A stretch of 64,000 bases of DNA, from positions 3,565,464 through 3,629,463 of the forward strand of contig NC_090773.1 of assembly GCF_001761485.1 (NCBI RefSeq). The letters are read 5' to 3'. The translations under genes were made by a program, and so were the position numbers. A model generated the notes under the pieces. The model did no database searches and was not told where the DNA came from. It saw only the letters and a program-made list of their open reading frames with translations. The stretch's first letter is position 1; every line of letters begins with the position of its first letter. Source of the DNA: Yarrowia lipolytica. Lineage: Eukaryota; Ascomycota; Dipodascomycetes; Dipodascales. Positions 62,086 to 64,000 of the stretch are shown here, piece after piece.

Positions 62086-64000
62086 AGCGACACCTCACAT
62101 TATGAACAGGACGAACCGGAATTCAACCGAGAACCGCTACAAAGAAAACAAGCTACTAGCTAGCTGTAATGATACACTATTTCCACTGTGACTATTGTTA
62201 ATAGACCTAATACAACAGTAACAGTTACTTGTATTTGAGACCGTGATCAGCATTCCCAAAGTTGATGGACGGCTCCTCTCATCGCGACTCGTATGAACCC
62301 ATGGAAAGCTTGTACTTGTAGGACTCTTAATCCAACTTTACGATAACAGGACACCGAGAGTCTCGATCTTTGACTTCTTTAGGACCTCTGTTGTTAATCG
62401 CACCTGTAAAAATTTGATGTTTTCTGTATGTTCTGAGGTACCTAAGCCACTTCTGAGCCTTTTAAAGAGAAGGCAAAAAGGGTCTGAACTGTTGATTCCA
62501 GAACTCGAGAGTCAGGAAGTAGTTGAAACAAGAATAACACCTCTTCCAGTCCTTTCAGATGATTATAATCAAAATCCTCGAACAACCTCTGATGCATTTT
62601 TACAACAAACTTCTATATGTCCGACTTTGATCTGTCCATCTGATAATGTGCGTCAGATGTGACATGATTTTCAGGGTCGGTTTTATTCTCGGGCCAGTTA
62701 TTTCCCTCTTCTTAGATGGAAGCTCTTAAAGCATAGCCCTGATGGAGTGAGACGCCCCTCTTGTAAGTCTTACAAATCAATTCTACTTGTAATACGAGGC
62801 ATTCCTGGAACTACCCCCGCGTTTGAAGATACCTCGGCGAACGTCTTGACCGCACCAGTAAACACTTCCACTGTGGCAGGAGTCGAAAAACACTCACTTG
62901 CATCTACCCACGTCCACAGATACGCCTCAAAAATGTAACACGGTCAGAAGGGTCGCGACAAATCTGCAAAGACCAGCCATAGATTCACCTGCCACGCACG
63001 TGGGATTCAAAGCAGAACTCGATAAAGTAGATAAAGCAGGTACTAGTGGACTCCCATTACTGTCCTTGTCGTCCGATGACTTTACCCTTTTTTGTGTTGG
63101 AGTGTGCTCGCTTCGTCAGATGAGCAAGTTCTATTTCCAGGGAGATGAATCTTGGAAGGGTGAAATGTCACGAATGACTCTCAAGCCTGTGTATAATACA
63201 AGTACCCTTGTTCCCCTGTCCTCTGTGTTCAGCAAGGTAGTTACACAAATGGTGTTCCGAATGGACACGGCTGGTTTGGTCTCCTATTACCTCACACCTC
63301 CAGCCTCCACAGACACCGCGCCTGGACATTCAAAATGTACCACGACCCTTGAGAACGACAGCGGAGATATTTTTAAGCAGATAACGCACACACCGGGCTC
63401 AACCCACACTGTTCAGGGGATACTTCCGGTACAGTACTCATCACTTTTCGAACTCAGAGGGCTACTTCCGGTACAGTATGTACTGTACTCCATGACTTAT
63501 CACGGGATTGAAGGTTCTGACAAACGCCAACAGAAGTTATTTTGTGCAGGTACACCTACTCTTGTCTCCACCAACGTTGACCCAGGAAATAAGATGGGGT
63601 CCTTGGTCTTTCAAACTTGATAGAGAGTTCTACGAGCAGATTACCGCCACATCACTACTGCCGTTCGCCTACAGCAGGCTCCACCATCGTCACAGTCTTC
63701 AATGTGCGAGCAGACTTATAGTCCCCGCCTTTACTCAGAGATACCAAACTCCAAAAGTATGTACTGTATTCGTACTTGTACCTTTACCAACAAGGGAATA
63801 AAAAGCAAACGCGACCATGAGAATCATAATCACAACGACGCACGCTCCACAACAGTATTGATGCGCAGTTTGATCTCTCCTCTTGAGTTCAGTGTATCTG
63901 AAGTTGACAGCTGTGCACCAGCAGTTATTTGTCTTCTTTATGAAGTATTTGAGTCCTACTTAACCTTGATGCTTTGTCCAAAAACTCGAACTGATTCACA
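62086..64000. other. Gene-poor right end
   Basis: No supported gene in about 1.9 kb. It contains a 16-bp direct repeat TACTTCCGGTACAGTA (63421 and 63463), the second copy running into a TACAGTATGTACTGTA inverted repeat, and similar words at 63755-63775. A frame of 166 codons from the ATG at 63120 lacks any protein-like features. Confidence 0.45.

Noticed and set aside
63120-63620. 166-codon frame at the right end
   Set aside because: Unbiased codons and spacer repeats translated inside it (LPVQYSS, LPVQYVL).
1-64000. tRNA genes, dispersed 5S rRNA genes and retrotransposon LTRs, all common in this genome
   Set aside because: Looked for B-box GGTTCGANNCC on both strands, 5S core words and long terminal repeats; none was convincing by eye. 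A tRNA or RNA covariance-model scan would settle it.

Overview
The window reads as nuclear DNA of a budding yeast, almost certainly Yarrowia lipolytica. The evidence is long intergenic spacers; few, 5'-placed introns with GTGAGT donors and the very short CTAAC-A-CAG branch/acceptor module (CDC12, APS1); heavy use of CGA for arginine; TATA boxes 60-80 bp upstream of several starts; and Yarrowia-typical genes such as the dysferlin-type peroxin PEX23 and the complex I assembly factor NDUFAF2, since complex I is absent from Saccharomyces. No phage, plasmid, CRISPR array, tRNA, 5S rRNA gene or intact transposon was recognised.

Left part (1-32 kb): the 3' end of a copper P-type ATPase (CCC2), a MABP1/WDR62-like WD40 protein, a possible 44-residue zinc-binding microprotein, NDUFAF2, a YPT35-like PX protein, thioredoxin reductase TRR1, septin CDC12, TRP4, a GGA clathrin adaptor, a GPI-anchored wall protein, a LEA-like amphipathic protein, NuA4 subunit EAF1, a CUE/CCCH/Smr protein, PEX23, BCP1 and the splicing factor PRP17.

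Middle (33-50.6 kb): a ROG1-type lipase (frameshifted), an orphan Upc2-like regulatory domain without zinc cluster, a SIT4/PP6 phosphatase with an unusual N-terminal insertion, ARG1 (frameshifted), a CofD/YNL011C-like protein beside the polyol phosphatase PYP1/YNL010W (neighbours in S. cerevisiae as well), AP-1 sigma subunit APS1 and a KRE2/KTR mannosyltransferase.

Right part (52-64 kb): an unrecognised membrane protein, a divergent tyrosine-catabolism pair (fumarylacetoacetase and frameshifted homogentisate dioxygenase), a cytosolic HSP70 (SSA type) whose promoter carries seven GAA units at exact 10-bp spacing, then a decayed CLU1/TIF31 fragment in otherwise gene-free DNA.

The genes are mostly unrelated housekeeping functions. 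Regulatory logic is visible in places: Gcn4-type TGACTCA sites before TRP4 and ARG1, a Yap1-type TTACTAA before TRR1, and a step-type heat shock element before SSA. A recurring oddity is single-base gains in short runs that break otherwise conserved frames (ROG1, ARG1, HGD, SSA, plus a loss in EAF1). This may be assembly error or strain-specific mutation and must be settled with reads before the breaks are interpreted biologically.
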